Shown: positions 37,076-46,437, numbered from the stretch's first letter. The stretch: DNA of 64,000 nt from Treponema primitia ZAS-2 (GCF_000214375.1 NC_015578.1:2542001-2606000), one strand, 5' to 3'. A program made the numbers and translations. Notes: a model not told the origin generated them from the letters alone.

Positions 37076-38985
37076 TAAAAAAACCTTGTTAAATAGGTGG
37101 AGAACCAGGGCACATAAGTAACCAGGATCAGCACCACCAGCTGTATCAGCAGGAATGGAAACACATACCGGCAAATCTCCACAAAGGGTTTCTTAAAACG
37201 GTAGCTTGCCAGGAAAAGGTTAAGCCCCACCGGGGGGGTGAGGAAACCCAATTCCAGGTTAGTAATAAAAATGATCCCCAGGTGTACCGGATCTATACCG
37301 TAGGCCTGACCCAGGGGGGCGACCAAAGGAAGCACAATGAGGATCGCAGAAAAAATATCCATCAAACAGCCTGCCACCAGAAGAGCCAGGTTCAGGAGCA
37401 GGAGGAAAATATATTTGGATTCAACCGTATGCAGCATCCACTGGGCCAAACGATCCGGCGCCTGGGAGTCTACAATATAATACGACAGGGCCATGGACAG
37501 GGCGATAATGGAGAGCACCCCTCCGATGATGGGCAGAGCTTTGGTCAACACCCGAAACACATCCCGGATAGTAAGGTCCCGGTGGATCAGAACCTCTACA
37601 ATAAAAATATAGATCAGGGCCACCGCAGCGATCTCTACCAGGGAAAAAATCCCTGAAAAGAAACCCGCAATAAGCAGGAAGGGAAGGATAATCTCAAAGA
37701 AAGAGCTTTTGATGCCCCCCAGGGCTTCCCGGAGACGGAAGGGGGTCACGGGTATTTTTATTTTTATTGAAGAAGAAATTCCAAAGATGATCATCGCAAC
37801 TACCAGGATGAGCCCCGGAATAATGCCCCCCAAGAAGAGGTGCATGATATTGGTCATGGTGGTGGCCCCCACCAGAATGATGGGGAGGCTCGGCGGGAAG
37901 AGCAGCCCCACGCTTCCCGATGAAGTGAGGAGCCCTATGGAAAATTTTTCCGGGTATTTTGTATGCTCCGAAAGCACCGAAAAGAGTATGCCCCCCAATG
38001 CCAGGATGGTTACCCCGGAAGCGCCGGTAAAGGATGTAAAAAAGGCGCAGATGATCACCGCGGCGATGATCATCCCCCCGGGAAGCCAGGAGAACAGCCC
38101 CCGGAAGGTCTGCACCAGCCGTTCACCGGCCTTGCTTTCCGAAAGGAAGAACCCCACCAGGGTAAAGAGGGGTATGGGGATCATGCTGTCCTGGGTAAGG
38201 GCTATGTAAACCTGGTTGGCCACCACGTCGATCTCCCCCCAGGAAGCCTGGATCAACAGCAGGGAAAGCCCGCCCATGACCACAAAAAGAGGAGTCCCCG
38301 CAAAGGCAGACAGTATAAGAATGATGGCTCCGGGAATCCGTATGTAATACGCTGCGGCGTATAAAAAATCGGAAAGGTCATAGAAAAAAGGCGGAAGATC
38401 AAAGCTCCAGATCGACTTGGCAATGATGGGTAGGGCGCAGAAACTTCCCAAAAGGAGGGTTAAAAACGGAAGAACCCGGGCTTTCCCCTTAAGGGGGGTC
38501 AAACGGGCAAAACGGAAGGCGATTACCCCAAAGCCGATGGGGATGATTAGGGCAAAAACCTTATCGGGGATAAAACCAATGGCACGGCCAATAAGCCCGA
38601 TTCTGATGAAGGAAACCGAACTCCAGGCAATGATGGTAACCACAAAAGCGGAAAGGCAGTGGGTGAATACCCGCAGGTACTGCTTGATCTTACTGTCAGG
38701 GAGATACTGGACCAGGGCGATTGAAAGATGTTCGTCGCTCCTGGTAGTGATCATCGCCGAAAGAAGCCCCATGACCAGTAAAAGATGGACTAAATATCCC
38801 GAAGAATCGGGTATACCGGTTTTCAAAACCAGACGGATAATAACTTCCGCAGCCGGGAGCAGGGCCAGGCAAAACAGGGAAAAATAACAGAGCCCGTCTT
38901 CAACGCCCCACAGTACCCTTTGTAAAGGGCCCTGCGGACCTACTGGGTCCGGCGGACGCCCTAGGTCCGGCTTTTTTGAATCCAC
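37075..38985 (-). CDS. TRAP transporter fused small and large permease (DctQM)
   Basis: 636 residues with about 16-17 membrane helices. The first ~190 residues match the DctQ four-helix unit (MGLLSAMITTRSDEHLSIALVQYLP). The rest is DctM, with GGLSLLLIQASWGEIDVVANQVYIALTQDSMIPIPLFTLVGFFLSES, SFTGASGVTILALGGILF, LTSSGSVGLLFPPSLPIILVGA, and IFITNLELGFLTPPVGLNLFLAS. It imports a solute delivered by the receptor, driven by an ion gradient (normally sodium). It starts five bases after the receptor gene ends and overlaps alr by one base. Confidence 0.94.
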   Translation of the reverse strand: MDSKKPDLGRPPDPVGPQGPLQRVLWGVEDGLCYFSLFCLALLPAAEVIIRLVLKTGIPDSSGYLVHLLLVMGLLSAMITTRSDEHLSIALVQYLPDSKIKQYLRVFTHCLSAFVVTIIAWSSVSFIRIGLIGRAIGFIPDKVFALIIPIGFGVIAFRFARLTPLKGKARVLPFLTLLLGSFCALPIIAKSIWSFDLPPFFYDLSDFLYAAAYYIRIPGAIILILSAFAGTPLFVVMGGLSLLLIQASWGEIDVVANQVYIALTQDSMIPIPLFTLVGFFLSESKAGERLVQTFRGLFSWLPGGMIIAAVIICAFFTSFTGASGVTILALGGILFSVLSEHTKYPEKFSIGLLTSSGSVGLLFPPSLPIILVGATTMTNIMHLFLGGIIPGLILVVAMIIFGISSSIKIKIPVTPFRLREALGGIKSSFFEIILPFLLIAGFFSGIFSLVEIAAVALIYIFIVEVLIHRDLTIRDVFRVLTKALPIIGGVLSIIALSMALSYYIVDSQAPDRLAQWMLHTVESKYIFLLLLNLALLVAGCLMDIFSAILIVLPLVAPLGQAYGIDPVHLGIIFITNLELGFLTPPVGLNLFLASYRFKKPFVEICRYVFPFLLIQLVVLILVTYVPWFSTYLTRFF

Positions 38986-38990
38986 CGGGA

Positions 38991-40082
38991 TTACCGCCCA
39001 TTCCTGTATGCCGTTACCAGGGCAAGAATTTTTTCGTAGGCATTCCGGTCAAAAGTGGTGTCCACCAGGGTGGGGATAACCCGGTTCATATCATCATACC
39101 ATTCCTGCAACTGCCGGTCGTTTAGATCATTGATAACAAGCCCGTGCTTACCCATGGTAAGGATCGCCTCAGTTTCAAGATCCATCATGGATTTTTCAAT
39201 TTCCTCCCCAAACTTTTGGGTTATCCGGAGAATATCGGCCCGATACTGTTCGGGAATTGAGTCCCAGGTATGCTTGTTCAGGATCACGCTCCCCAGGAAG
39301 GGAGCGAGATTCAGGGATGCCATGTTTTTGGCCACCCCGAACAACTGGAGTCCCGCCGCTCCTATGGGGCTGCCATATATAGCATCAATGGTTCCCCCGT
39401 TCAGGGCGATGAGGACCCGGTTACCATCAATAGGAGTAACCTGGTACCCCATGGACTTAAAAGCCTGGGTCATGGCCGGTTCCTGGGGATCGCTGCCCAC
39501 TCTCTGGCGTTTCAGATCTGCGGGAACAAAAACCGGGGATTTGGAAAAGATCTTTATCCACCCTCCCTTGACTATGGCCAGGGGATATAAACCCTGGGCG
39601 CTAACCTTAGCTTCCAGTTCGGGTTTCAAATTCGCAAAGACCAGATCCATTTCAGCATTACTACGGATCAGAAAGGGACAGCTCAGGGTTAAAAATTCCG
39701 GGGCGATTCTGTTCAACCCGAAGGATGTAAATACCGCCGCCTGGATTACATTCATATTGAGTTTCTGCAGCATATCCGCCTCGTTGCCCTGGGTACCATT
39801 GGGGTAGATCTGAAGCCGTACCTGCCCGTTGGTTGCTGCAGCCCATTCTGCGGCCATGCGGTTTAAGGCAGCGCCCCAGGGGGTACTGGCGGGAACCTGG
39901 GTAGCCAGCTTTATAGTAATCTGCCCTCCCGGCCTCCTTTGAGAATATGCCGGAAAAGAAATGAAAAACAGCAATACAATCAACAATCCCACCGCAAGCG
40001 GTCGGGGTCTGTTGTTCTTATAGGTACATCCCTTTATTAACCCCACACCGCGAAACAGTAAAACTACGTCATTTTTTCTCAA
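38991..40082 (-). CDS. TRAP transporter solute receptor (DctP/TatP type)
   Basis: 363 residues. Mature protein motifs: ITIKLATQVPASTPWGAALNRMAAEW, NEADMLQKLNMNVIQAAVFTSFG, FLIRSNAEMDLVFANLKPEL, and KRQRVGSDPQEPAMTQAFKSMG. The start chosen is TTG 40082, preceded by AAGGAG at seven bases and after the end of the TatT gene; longer frames run into TatT. This gives an odd ~35-residue lead before the signal peptide core (LLIVLLFFISFPAYS). That lead contains a segment like the dispersed 3'-end repeat (GTTGTTCTTATA on the plus strand at 40011). With TatT it forms the treponemal TatPT pair; the ligand may be hydrophobic by analogy. Confidence 0.88.
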   Translation of the reverse strand: MRKNDVVLLFRGVGLIKGCTYKNNRPRPLAVGLLIVLLFFISFPAYSQRRPGGQITIKLATQVPASTPWGAALNRMAAEWAAATNGQVRLQIYPNGTQGNEADMLQKLNMNVIQAAVFTSFGLNRIAPEFLTLSCPFLIRSNAEMDLVFANLKPELEAKVSAQGLYPLAIVKGGWIKIFSKSPVFVPADLKRQRVGSDPQEPAMTQAFKSMGYQVTPIDGNRVLIALNGGTIDAIYGSPIGAAGLQLFGVAKNMASLNLAPFLGSVILNKHTWDSIPEQYRADILRITQKFGEEIEKSMMDLETEAILTMGKHGLVINDLNDRQLQEWYDDMNRVIPTLVDTTFDRNAYEKILALVTAYRNGR

Positions 40083-40116
40083 AATAATTCTCCTTTTTGG
40101 GTGTACCGAACCTTTC

Positions 40117-41049
40117 TCAGGGGTCCAAATCGATAAAGATGTCAGGTGCCGAATCCAGGAGGTACCGGGCTTTCCGCTGGGATAAAATATTGACCAGCCG
40201 GTTCGGAGGGTCCTTCTCAATGTCTATGGCAAGTGCGGATTCCAAACAGCTTTTAAAGGTAGCATAATCTTGAGCGGGAACACAAACCGCCGTGGCGTAA
40301 GAAACGTAAGGTCCCGGAGCAAGCCCCTTTGTTTTTTCAAGGGCGCGACGGTAGTGGAGTTCCACCTTTGAAGGGTCGCCTCCCATTCCTTCGGGCACCG
40401 AAGAGTAGAATAACACATAAAAATCGTCCAGGGCGCCGGAATTAAAATCCGGGTCCAATTCGTAGGCCCGGGCAATAGCTGCGGTCAGTTCCGGAAGCCG
40501 CATTCCCAGATCCAAATCAAAGGGATTCATGGCGTAGGCGGAAAGAACCCCCGCGGCGTGCCAGTAGATGAAGGGGACATCCGCCTTTTTCAGCTTGGCC
40601 AGATACTTGTCCAGGACACCCTTTTCATAGGCATCCCCCCATCCGGGATATTTTTGCTCCAGCCCCGAGGCGAGTATTGCGGCCCCGCGGAGGTAGAGCA
40701 GCCTGGCCCGCTCCAGTTGAATCAGCTTCTCTTCAAAGGCCTCCACAGGAAGCATCTCCGCCGGCCCCTGGATAAAGGCGTTGGCGTACATGATAAAAAG
40801 TGAGCCCGTAGTGAGGATCAGCCCCTGGTGACTGGGCTGCATGGAAAGCAGGGCTTCGTACATTTTGATGGCAAAGGGCAGGGCGCCGGCCACAAGCTCA
40901 GGGTCCGAATCGCCGGTGAATACATCACTGCTTCCCGTACCGGAGAGGGCATTGGCCACCGCCTTGGTGGCTACTTTATTCAAGGAACAGGAAGAAAACA
41001 GGATCCCCATGCAAAGAAAACAAGATAACAGGACTGAACGAAATTTCAC
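40117..41049 (-). CDS. TatT-type TRAP-associated TPR lipoprotein
   Basis: 310 residues. Lipobox LFSSCS near residue 20, then NKVATKAVANALSG. The helical repeats include DPELVAGALPFAIKMYEALLSMQPSHQGLILTTGSLFIMYANAFIQ and YWHAAGVLSAYAMNPFDLDLGMRLPEL, like the treponemal TP0956 protein, which forms a trimer that binds its TRAP receptor. It precedes the receptor gene by 34 bases and follows the phosphohexomutase gene by eight, so one transcript is likely. Confidence 0.9.
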   Translation of the reverse strand: MKFRSVLLSCFLCMGILFSSCSLNKVATKAVANALSGTGSSDVFTGDSDPELVAGALPFAIKMYEALLSMQPSHQGLILTTGSLFIMYANAFIQGPAEMLPVEAFEEKLIQLERARLLYLRGAAILASGLEQKYPGWGDAYEKGVLDKYLAKLKKADVPFIYWHAAGVLSAYAMNPFDLDLGMRLPELTAAIARAYELDPDFNSGALDDFYVLFYSSVPEGMGGDPSKVELHYRRALEKTKGLAPGPYVSYATAVCVPAQDYATFKSCLESALAIDIEKDPPNRLVNILSQRKARYLLDSAPDIFIDLDP

Positions 41050-41057
41050 CGGCCCTC

Positions 41058-42836
41058 CTAATCGCCAATTACCTGACGTATATCCTTTTTGATGGCCTCA
41101 AGTTTTCGGGCCGCCTCGGACTTGGCTGCTTCCAGCCCCCCCGGTCCCAACTGGGTGCAACTGGAGGCGTAGAACTTTATCTTAGGTTCCGTACCACTGG
41201 GACGGGCGCTGACCACAGTCCCGTCGGACAGGTAAAACTGTAGCACATCACTCTTGGGTAAGTCCACCGGGTCGGTCTTGCCGGGCTCTGCCGGGTATTT
41301 CCACACCGATTCCTGGATATCCCGGACTTTCTCAACCCCAAGTCCCCCCAGGGTTTTTGGCGGGTTTTTCCGGTATCCTTCCATAATACCCTGCATAATA
41401 GCCGGTCCCTGGGGCCCCTGGAAGTATTTGGAGATCCCCGCCTCCTCCCAGTAGCCGTGGGCTTCGTAGAGTTCGTCCAGCCGGTCCAAGAGGCTTTTCC
41501 CTTTGCTCCGCCAGTACAGGGTCATTTCGGCGGTCATGGCTGCGGCGGATACCCCGTCCTTGTCCCGGACCTCGTTCTCCACCAGGAAGCCATAGCTCTC
41601 CTCGGTGCCAAACACCACGTTGGCGCTGCCGTCTTTTTCTGTTTCAGCCATTACGCTGGCTATCCACTTAAAGCCCGTAAGACACTCGTAACATTTGGCC
41701 CCGTAGGATTCGGCAACCCGCTTCTGCATACCCGTAGTAACGATGGTATTAACCATCGCCGCCTTGGGGGGCAGCTTTCCGGTTTCCTTGAGCGAAAGGA
41801 ACACATAGTCCGCCAGGAGGGTCCCCAGCTGGTTCCCGGTGATCAGGGTAAAGTCACCCGGGGCGCCCCGCTTGCCCGAGGGCACCGCAATGCCCAGCCG
41901 GTCCGCGTCGGGGTCCGTGGCCATAACCACATCGGCCCCCTTTTCTTTGCCCAGCTTTACCGCCAGTTCCAGGGCTGCGGCTTCCTCAGGGTTGGGGAAG
42001 GATACCGTGGGGAAGTCCCCGTTGCCCTCCCGCTGCTCCGGCACAGTGATGACCTTAAGGCCCAGGCTGCCCAGAACCGCCTCCACATGCAAGGCCCCGG
42101 TCCCGTGCAGGGGGGTGTAGACGATCTTCACTTCAGCGGCCTTGGCCTTGATCAGCTCAGGCCGGAAAAGGCGGCTGCGTACCATTGCCTGATAGGGATC
42201 GTCTATTTGTTTATCGATAATTTCCAAAAGTTCCTGGGAAAAGGCCTCTACCCGGGTAAGCTCCCGAATCTCCTTCACCCCATTGACCTCCCGGATGATC
42301 CCCTCGTCGTGGGGGGGGATCACCTGGGAACCGTCGTTCCAATAGGCCTTGTAGCCGTTGTACTGGGGCGGGTTATGGCTGGCAGTGACCACTATCCCCG
42401 TGTCGGCCCCCAGCTTCCGTATGGCGTAGGACAGCTCCGGTGTGGGCCGGAGGGCCGAAAAGAGGTAGGCTTTGATGCCGTTCCCCGCAAAAATCAGGGC
42501 GGCGGCCTCGGCAAATTCCGGGGAATAGTGGCGGCTGTCGTAGGCGATAACCGCAGCAAGCTTCCCCGCAGCGGCCTTTTCCGGAAAAGCCTTGCGCAGA
42601 TAGGTGGCAAGCCCCTGGGTGGCGCTTTTTACCACCAGGGTATTCATCCGGTTATACCCCCCGCCAATGACCCCCCGCAAGCCTCCGGTGCCAAATTCCA
42701 GGTTCCGGTAGAACCGGTCTTCCAGTTCCTTCCAGTCCTGTTTGGCTAGAAGGGCTTCTACTTCGGCCTTAAAAAACGCATCCTGTTCTCTGGCTATATA
42801 ATCCTTTGCTTGGGCAATAACTTCGGTTTGGTCCAT
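41058..42836 (-). CDS. Phosphoglucomutase/phosphomannomutase
   Basis: 592 residues, the long form seen in PgcA-type enzymes. The phosphoserine loop is GIVVTASHNPPQYNGYKAYW, the metal loop is ATDPDADRLGIAV, the sugar-binding loop is GTEESYGFLVENEVRDKDG, and the phosphate-binding loop near the C-terminus is SARPSGTEPKIKFYASS. N-terminal FGTGGLRGVIGGGYNRMN is the usual start of the fold. It interconverts hexose 1- and 6-phosphates in the cytoplasm. It begins the minus-strand run that continues with TatT and TRAP; substrate preference cannot be read from sequence. Confidence 0.95.
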   Translation of the reverse strand: MDQTEVIAQAKDYIAREQDAFFKAEVEALLAKQDWKELEDRFYRNLEFGTGGLRGVIGGGYNRMNTLVVKSATQGLATYLRKAFPEKAAAGKLAAVIAYDSRHYSPEFAEAAALIFAGNGIKAYLFSALRPTPELSYAIRKLGADTGIVVTASHNPPQYNGYKAYWNDGSQVIPPHDEGIIREVNGVKEIRELTRVEAFSQELLEIIDKQIDDPYQAMVRSRLFRPELIKAKAAEVKIVYTPLHGTGALHVEAVLGSLGLKVITVPEQREGNGDFPTVSFPNPEEAAALELAVKLGKEKGADVVMATDPDADRLGIAVPSGKRGAPGDFTLITGNQLGTLLADYVFLSLKETGKLPPKAAMVNTIVTTGMQKRVAESYGAKCYECLTGFKWIASVMAETEKDGSANVVFGTEESYGFLVENEVRDKDGVSAAAMTAEMTLYWRSKGKSLLDRLDELYEAHGYWEEAGISKYFQGPQGPAIMQGIMEGYRKNPPKTLGGLGVEKVRDIQESVWKYPAEPGKTDPVDLPKSDVLQFYLSDGTVVSARPSGTEPKIKFYASSCTQLGPGGLEAAKSEAARKLEAIKKDIRQVIGD

Positions 42837-42931
42837 GGGGTATCCTCCGAGTTTAGTATAGTAAGCGGGTAAGTCCTGTGCAAGGGGAATGGGGAACCAG
42901 GCTTGCCCCGCCCTTGCCCATTCCCCATTGC

Positions 42932-43348
42932 TTAATAGATATATCCCACCGGTTCGTCACCGTGGACGCCGACCAGTTGCAGCCGTTTCGGGTCCACCAT
43001 AAGGTCCATGTCTTCCAGGGGGATTGCCCCGAGGAGCAGCAAATCGGCGCCGGGAATCACCCAGGGTTCGCAGGTCATGGAGCGGTCCTTCCAGCATACC
43101 TTGACGGTCTCGACTACCTTGCAGACCACCGGATCACCATTCACCATGCGGGACTTCTTCATGTGCTCGGTCCGCAGACCCAGTTCTTTCTGCACCGCCT
43201 CGTTGATTATCAGGGTCGGCGCGCCGGTATCGACCACGCACTGTACCGTCATTTGCCGGATTTCCGATTCCTTGAGATGTCCATCTCCAACTCTCGTTAT
43301 ATCACCCACGTTTTTCAGGGTGATTTCTTCAAACACGGTTCCCATCAT
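42932..43348 (-). CDS. Small retropepsin-like aspartyl protease family protein
   Basis: 138 residues (ATG 43348 or 43345). The core has the single-domain aspartyl protease motif QCVVDTGAPTLIINEAVQKELGL (D-T-G-A) and a hydrophobic second motif ADLLLLGAIPLEDMDLMVDP, as in bacterial clan AA proteins that work as dimers. No signal peptide or membrane part is seen. It has its own promoter and a hairpin-rich gap behind it (42842-42931, arms of AATGGGGAA/TTCCCCATT). Its target is unknown. Confidence 0.82.
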   Translation of the reverse strand: MMGTVFEEITLKNVGDITRVGDGHLKESEIRQMTVQCVVDTGAPTLIINEAVQKELGLRTEHMKKSRMVNGDPVVCKVVETVKVCWKDRSMTCEPWVIPGADLLLLGAIPLEDMDLMVDPKRLQLVGVHGDEPVGYIY

Positions 43349-43372
43349 TTTGCCTCTTCTCCACTAAGATTT

Positions 43373-43402
43373 AGTATACCATGCCGGGTTTAATTTTGAC
43401 AA
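43373..43402 (-). promoter_or_regulatory. Promoter of the aspartyl protease gene
   Basis: On the minus strand TTGTCA (43402-43397), an 18-base spacer, and TATACT (43378-43373), 24 bases before the gene start. Confidence 0.45.
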
Positions 43403-43532
43403 ACTCCTCCCGGCTGAGGGGCCGCCGGGCCAACGGCCGGACTTCTCCCTGCACCCTGTATGGCGCCACCCCATAAAATGCTTTAGTCCCTGTGCTCCCC
43501 TGCGTAAGCAGGTTCTTCGTGGTTCTTCCTTC

Positions 43533-43670
43533 TCCGGAATCGAAGACCGTCCCCAGGCGTATCTCCTTGAGGACGGCGCGTACCGGGGGCGCAGCTACAA
43601 GGCCGACGCTGTGCTGCCGGTCCAGGTGCTTGAGGGGCTTACAGTTAGCCTGGGGGATATTTTTCAGTAG
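43533..43670 (+). pseudogene. C-terminal fragment of a Uma2-family (DUF820) nuclease-like gene
   Basis: The frame reads SGIEDRPQAYLLEDGAYRGR and on to SYKADAVLPVQVLEGLTVSLGDIFQ before a stop at 43670. This is the usual ending of Uma2/DUF820 proteins, where the last strands carry 'YxLEDGxY' and 'LPGLxLxLxxIF'. The required N-terminal body and catalytic residues are absent in all frames upstream. The rest of the 750-base gap (43349-44102) has no other gene I can support; a 68-codon minus-strand frame at 43645-43851 overlaps the fragment and lacks recognisable features. Confidence 0.45.
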
Positions 43671-43928
43671 CTCCCAGCAGAAAAACGGCTGACACCTTTT
43701 TGACCAAAACAGAGCACTCGGCCTCGCCTCTGCTGTAAATTTGGGCGGTGTTTTTGTTGCCAGCGACGGTGAATTCGTTAAGCCGGAAGCCGCCGAACAC
43801 GCCCCGATCCACTGGTTCCGCCCTCCGAAAAAGAAATAAATTTATACCCATAGCCTCTTCCCCCCATCAGTACGATCCATCACTTAAAAGTTCACCTGGC
43901 ACTTTTTTGGGCTTTTCTTTACGCGCCC

Positions 43929-43958
43929 TTGAACAATAATAGATAAATTTGGTATTAT
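43929..43958 (+). promoter_or_regulatory. Possible promoter of the oadGAB operon
   Basis: TTGAAC (43929-43934), 18-base AT-rich spacer, TATTAT (43953-43958), about 145 bases before oadG. Confidence 0.35.
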
Positions 43959-44102
43959 TACCCAATTATTTTCAGAATGAATCTTCTTTCGTAACCGGAA
44001 CAAAGAGGTTATCGCAAAGTTCGATTATACTGCAAGTAACGATTTTACGGGTACTTTCCCTTGAAAACACCCGGAATTGCTTTCAAAACAGAGGGAGGCT
44101 TT

Positions 44103-44363
44103 ATGACCATAGTGGAAATGCTGGAACAAAGCGGGGTTCTGACCCTGCTCGGCATGGGAGTCGTGTTCGGTTTTCTCGTCATTCTGATTGTGGCGGTAAC
44201 CCTGATGGGCAAGCTCATCCATGCCATTGGGGCGGACAAGGACCTGAATCAGCCGGCAAAAACGGGATCCGGCGCTGGGCCCGCTAAGGCCGCTGCCTCG
44301 GCTACCGCAGTCACGGCGGCTATCACCGCAGCGGTGACCGAATACCGAAAAACCAACCCATAA
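44103..44363 (+). CDS. oadG: Oxaloacetate decarboxylase gamma subunit
   Basis: 86 residues from ATG 44103, with GAGGGAGG seven bases upstream. One membrane helix near the N-terminus (LTLLGMGVVFGFLVILIVAVTLMGKLI) has the OadG pattern with the GMGVVF motif, followed by an Ala-rich cytoplasmic tail. The subunit anchors the alpha subunit to the membrane beta subunit. First gene of oadGAB, 16 bases before oadA. A longer frame from 44061 lacks a ribosome site. Confidence 0.9.
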   Translation: MTIVEMLEQSGVLTLLGMGVVFGFLVILIVAVTLMGKLIHAIGADKDLNQPAKTGSGAGPAKAAASATAVTAAITAAVTEYRKTNP

Positions 44364-44379
44364 ATAAAGGAGTTCAAAA

Positions 44380-46437
44380 ATGGCAAAAGTACAATTAACT
44401 GATTTAGTTCTCCGGGACGCCCATCAATCTCTGATTGCGACCCGGATGGTAACTGCGGATATGCTTCCTATTGCGGAAAAGCTGGATAAAGTCGGCTATT
44501 ACGCCCTGGAAGCCTGGGGGGGCGCCACTTTCGATACCTGTATACGGTTCCTGAACGAGGACCCCTGGGAGCGGCTTAAGAAACTCAAGGCCGCCCTGCC
44601 CAATACAAAGATCATGATGCTCCTCCGGGGGCAGAACCTGCTGGGATACCGGCACTATGCGGATGATGTGGTGGCCAAATTCGTGGAGATTGCTGCTAAA
44701 GACGGGGTGGACATCTTCCGCATCTTCGACGCGGTGAACGATCCCCGGAACTTCCAGGCCGCCACCGCCGCCGCCAAAAAGACCGGCAAGCACATCCAGG
44801 CGGCCATCTCCTACGCGGTGACCCCCTTCCATACTATAGAAAAGTATGCCGAACTGGCAAAGCAATACGCGGATATCGGGGCGGATTCCATCTGTATCAA
44901 GGATATGTCCGGGCTATTAAAGCCCTATGAGGCATATAGCCTGGTGAAGGCCATCAAAAAGGTGACCGACCTGCCCATCGAAATCCACTCCCATGCCACC
45001 ACGGGTATGTCCGTGGCCACCCTGACCAAGGCTGCCGAGGCGGGGGCGGAGATTCTGGACACGGTCATCTCTTCCCTGGCCATGGGCACCAGCCACAGCC
45101 CCACTGAAACCATGGTGGAGATTTTCCGGGGCACCGAATTTGACACGGGCCTGGACATCAAGCTCCTGCTGGAAATTGCCGCCTACTTCCGGGATGTCCG
45201 GAAGAACTACAAAAAATTCGAATCCAGCTTCCAGGGTGCAGACACCCGGATCCTGCTCTCCCAGGTTCCCGGGGGCATGCTCTCCAATCTGGAAGGCCAG
45301 CTTAAGGAACAGGGCGCGGCGGACAAGATCGACGATGTGCTCAAGGAAATTGCCGTAGTCCAGAAAGATTCCGGCTACCCGCCCCTGGTTACCCCCACCA
45401 GCCAGATCGTGGGCACCCAGGCGGTGTTCAATGTCCTCTTCGGCAGGTACAACAAACTGTCCGGGGAATTCCAGGACCTCCTGGCGGGCAAATACGGCGC
45501 CTGCCCGGCTCCCAAAAATCAGGATGTGGTCAAAAAAGCCCTGGAAGCCCTGAAACTTGAAAAGGAAGTCACCCACCGCCCGGCGGATGATATTCCCCCC
45601 GAATACAGCAAACTGGAAGATGAAGCCAAAAAAGTCCTGGGGACCAGCTCGGTTTCCGTGGAAGATGTGCTTACCTACGCCATGTTCCCCAAGGTTGCCC
45701 CGGAATTCTTCAAGAAGCGTTCCCAGGGCCCGGTGGTGTTCAAGCCCGAGCCTGCGGCTCCTGCCGGCGGCGCTGCCCCTGCGGCGGCTCCCGGCCAGGC
45801 GGCCAAGTATGTGGTCAATGTAAATGGCGCCAACTACAACGTGGTGGTCCAGCCTGCGGGTACCGTGGCGATAGCGCCCGCTCCCGGAGCTGCCGCTTCA
45901 AGCGGCGCTGCCCCTGGGGCGGCCCGTTCCGGCGGCGGCGTTACCATCCCCGCACCCGTAGCAGGCACAGTTCTGCGCTATGCGGTGAACGAAGGCGAAG
46001 AGGTCAAATCCGGAACCACGGTGCTGATCATCGAGTCTATGAAAATGGAGCTGGAGATCAAGGCGACCTCCGCCGGGCCGATCCACTTCCTGGTTCCCAC
46101 GGGAACCCAGGTGGCGTCCCAGCAGCCTGTGGCGGAAGTCGGCGGTTCCGGTGGAAGCGAGCCTGTACCGGCTGCTGCCCCTGAAGCCGCTCCGGCGGCG
46201 CCTGAGGCTGCGGCCCCTTCTAGCGGCGGCACGGTAATCCCCTCCCCGGTGGCGGGGACAGTCCTGCGCTATGCGGTGAACGAGGGTGCAGCGGTAAAAC
46301 CCGGGGACACGGTGGTGATCATCGAGTCCATGAAGATGGAACTGGAAATCAAGGCCACTGCGGCCGGAGCCGTCCACTTCCTCGCCCCCACCGGAGCCCA
46401 GGTAGCCTCCCAGCAGCCCCTGGCGGAAATTGGTTAA
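44380..46437 (+). CDS. oadA: Oxaloacetate decarboxylase alpha subunit with two biotinyl domains
   Basis: Transfers the carboxyl group of oxaloacetate to biotin in the cytoplasm. The carboxyltransferase TIM barrel has TDLVLRDAHQSLIATRM, LEAWGGATFDTC, FRIFDAVND, SICIKDMSGLL (carbamylated Lys) and IHSHATTGMS (metal His pair). The helical PYC_OADA domain follows to about 460. Two biotin-carrier domains then stand in tandem, each with ESMKMELEIKA: biotinyl Lys555 and Lys652, 97 residues apart, joined by Ala/Pro-rich linkers. Most OadA proteins have one. AAGGAG precedes the ATG. The product pairs with OadB to export sodium. Confidence 0.96.
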   Translation: MAKVQLTDLVLRDAHQSLIATRMVTADMLPIAEKLDKVGYYALEAWGGATFDTCIRFLNEDPWERLKKLKAALPNTKIMMLLRGQNLLGYRHYADDVVAKFVEIAAKDGVDIFRIFDAVNDPRNFQAATAAAKKTGKHIQAAISYAVTPFHTIEKYAELAKQYADIGADSICIKDMSGLLKPYEAYSLVKAIKKVTDLPIEIHSHATTGMSVATLTKAAEAGAEILDTVISSLAMGTSHSPTETMVEIFRGTEFDTGLDIKLLLEIAAYFRDVRKNYKKFESSFQGADTRILLSQVPGGMLSNLEGQLKEQGAADKIDDVLKEIAVVQKDSGYPPLVTPTSQIVGTQAVFNVLFGRYNKLSGEFQDLLAGKYGACPAPKNQDVVKKALEALKLEKEVTHRPADDIPPEYSKLEDEAKKVLGTSSVSVEDVLTYAMFPKVAPEFFKKRSQGPVVFKPEPAAPAGGAAPAAAPGQAAKYVVNVNGANYNVVVQPAGTVAIAPAPGAAASSGAAPGAARSGGGVTIPAPVAGTVLRYAVNEGEEVKSGTTVLIIESMKMELEIKATSAGPIHFLVPTGTQVASQQPVAEVGGSGGSEPVPAAAPEAAPAAPEAAAPSSGGTVIPSPVAGTVLRYAVNEGAAVKPGDTVVIIESMKMELEIKATAAGAVHFLAPTGAQVASQQPLAEIG

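Noticed and set aside
41457-42749. A 430-codon plus-strand frame opposite the phosphohexomutase
   Set aside because: The opposite strand encodes an unmistakable complete enzyme; the frame is an antisense shadow rich in Gly, His and Pro.
43645-43851. A 68-codon minus-strand frame in the gap before oadG
   Set aside because: No ribosome site or recognisable motif, and it overlaps the Uma2-like fragment.
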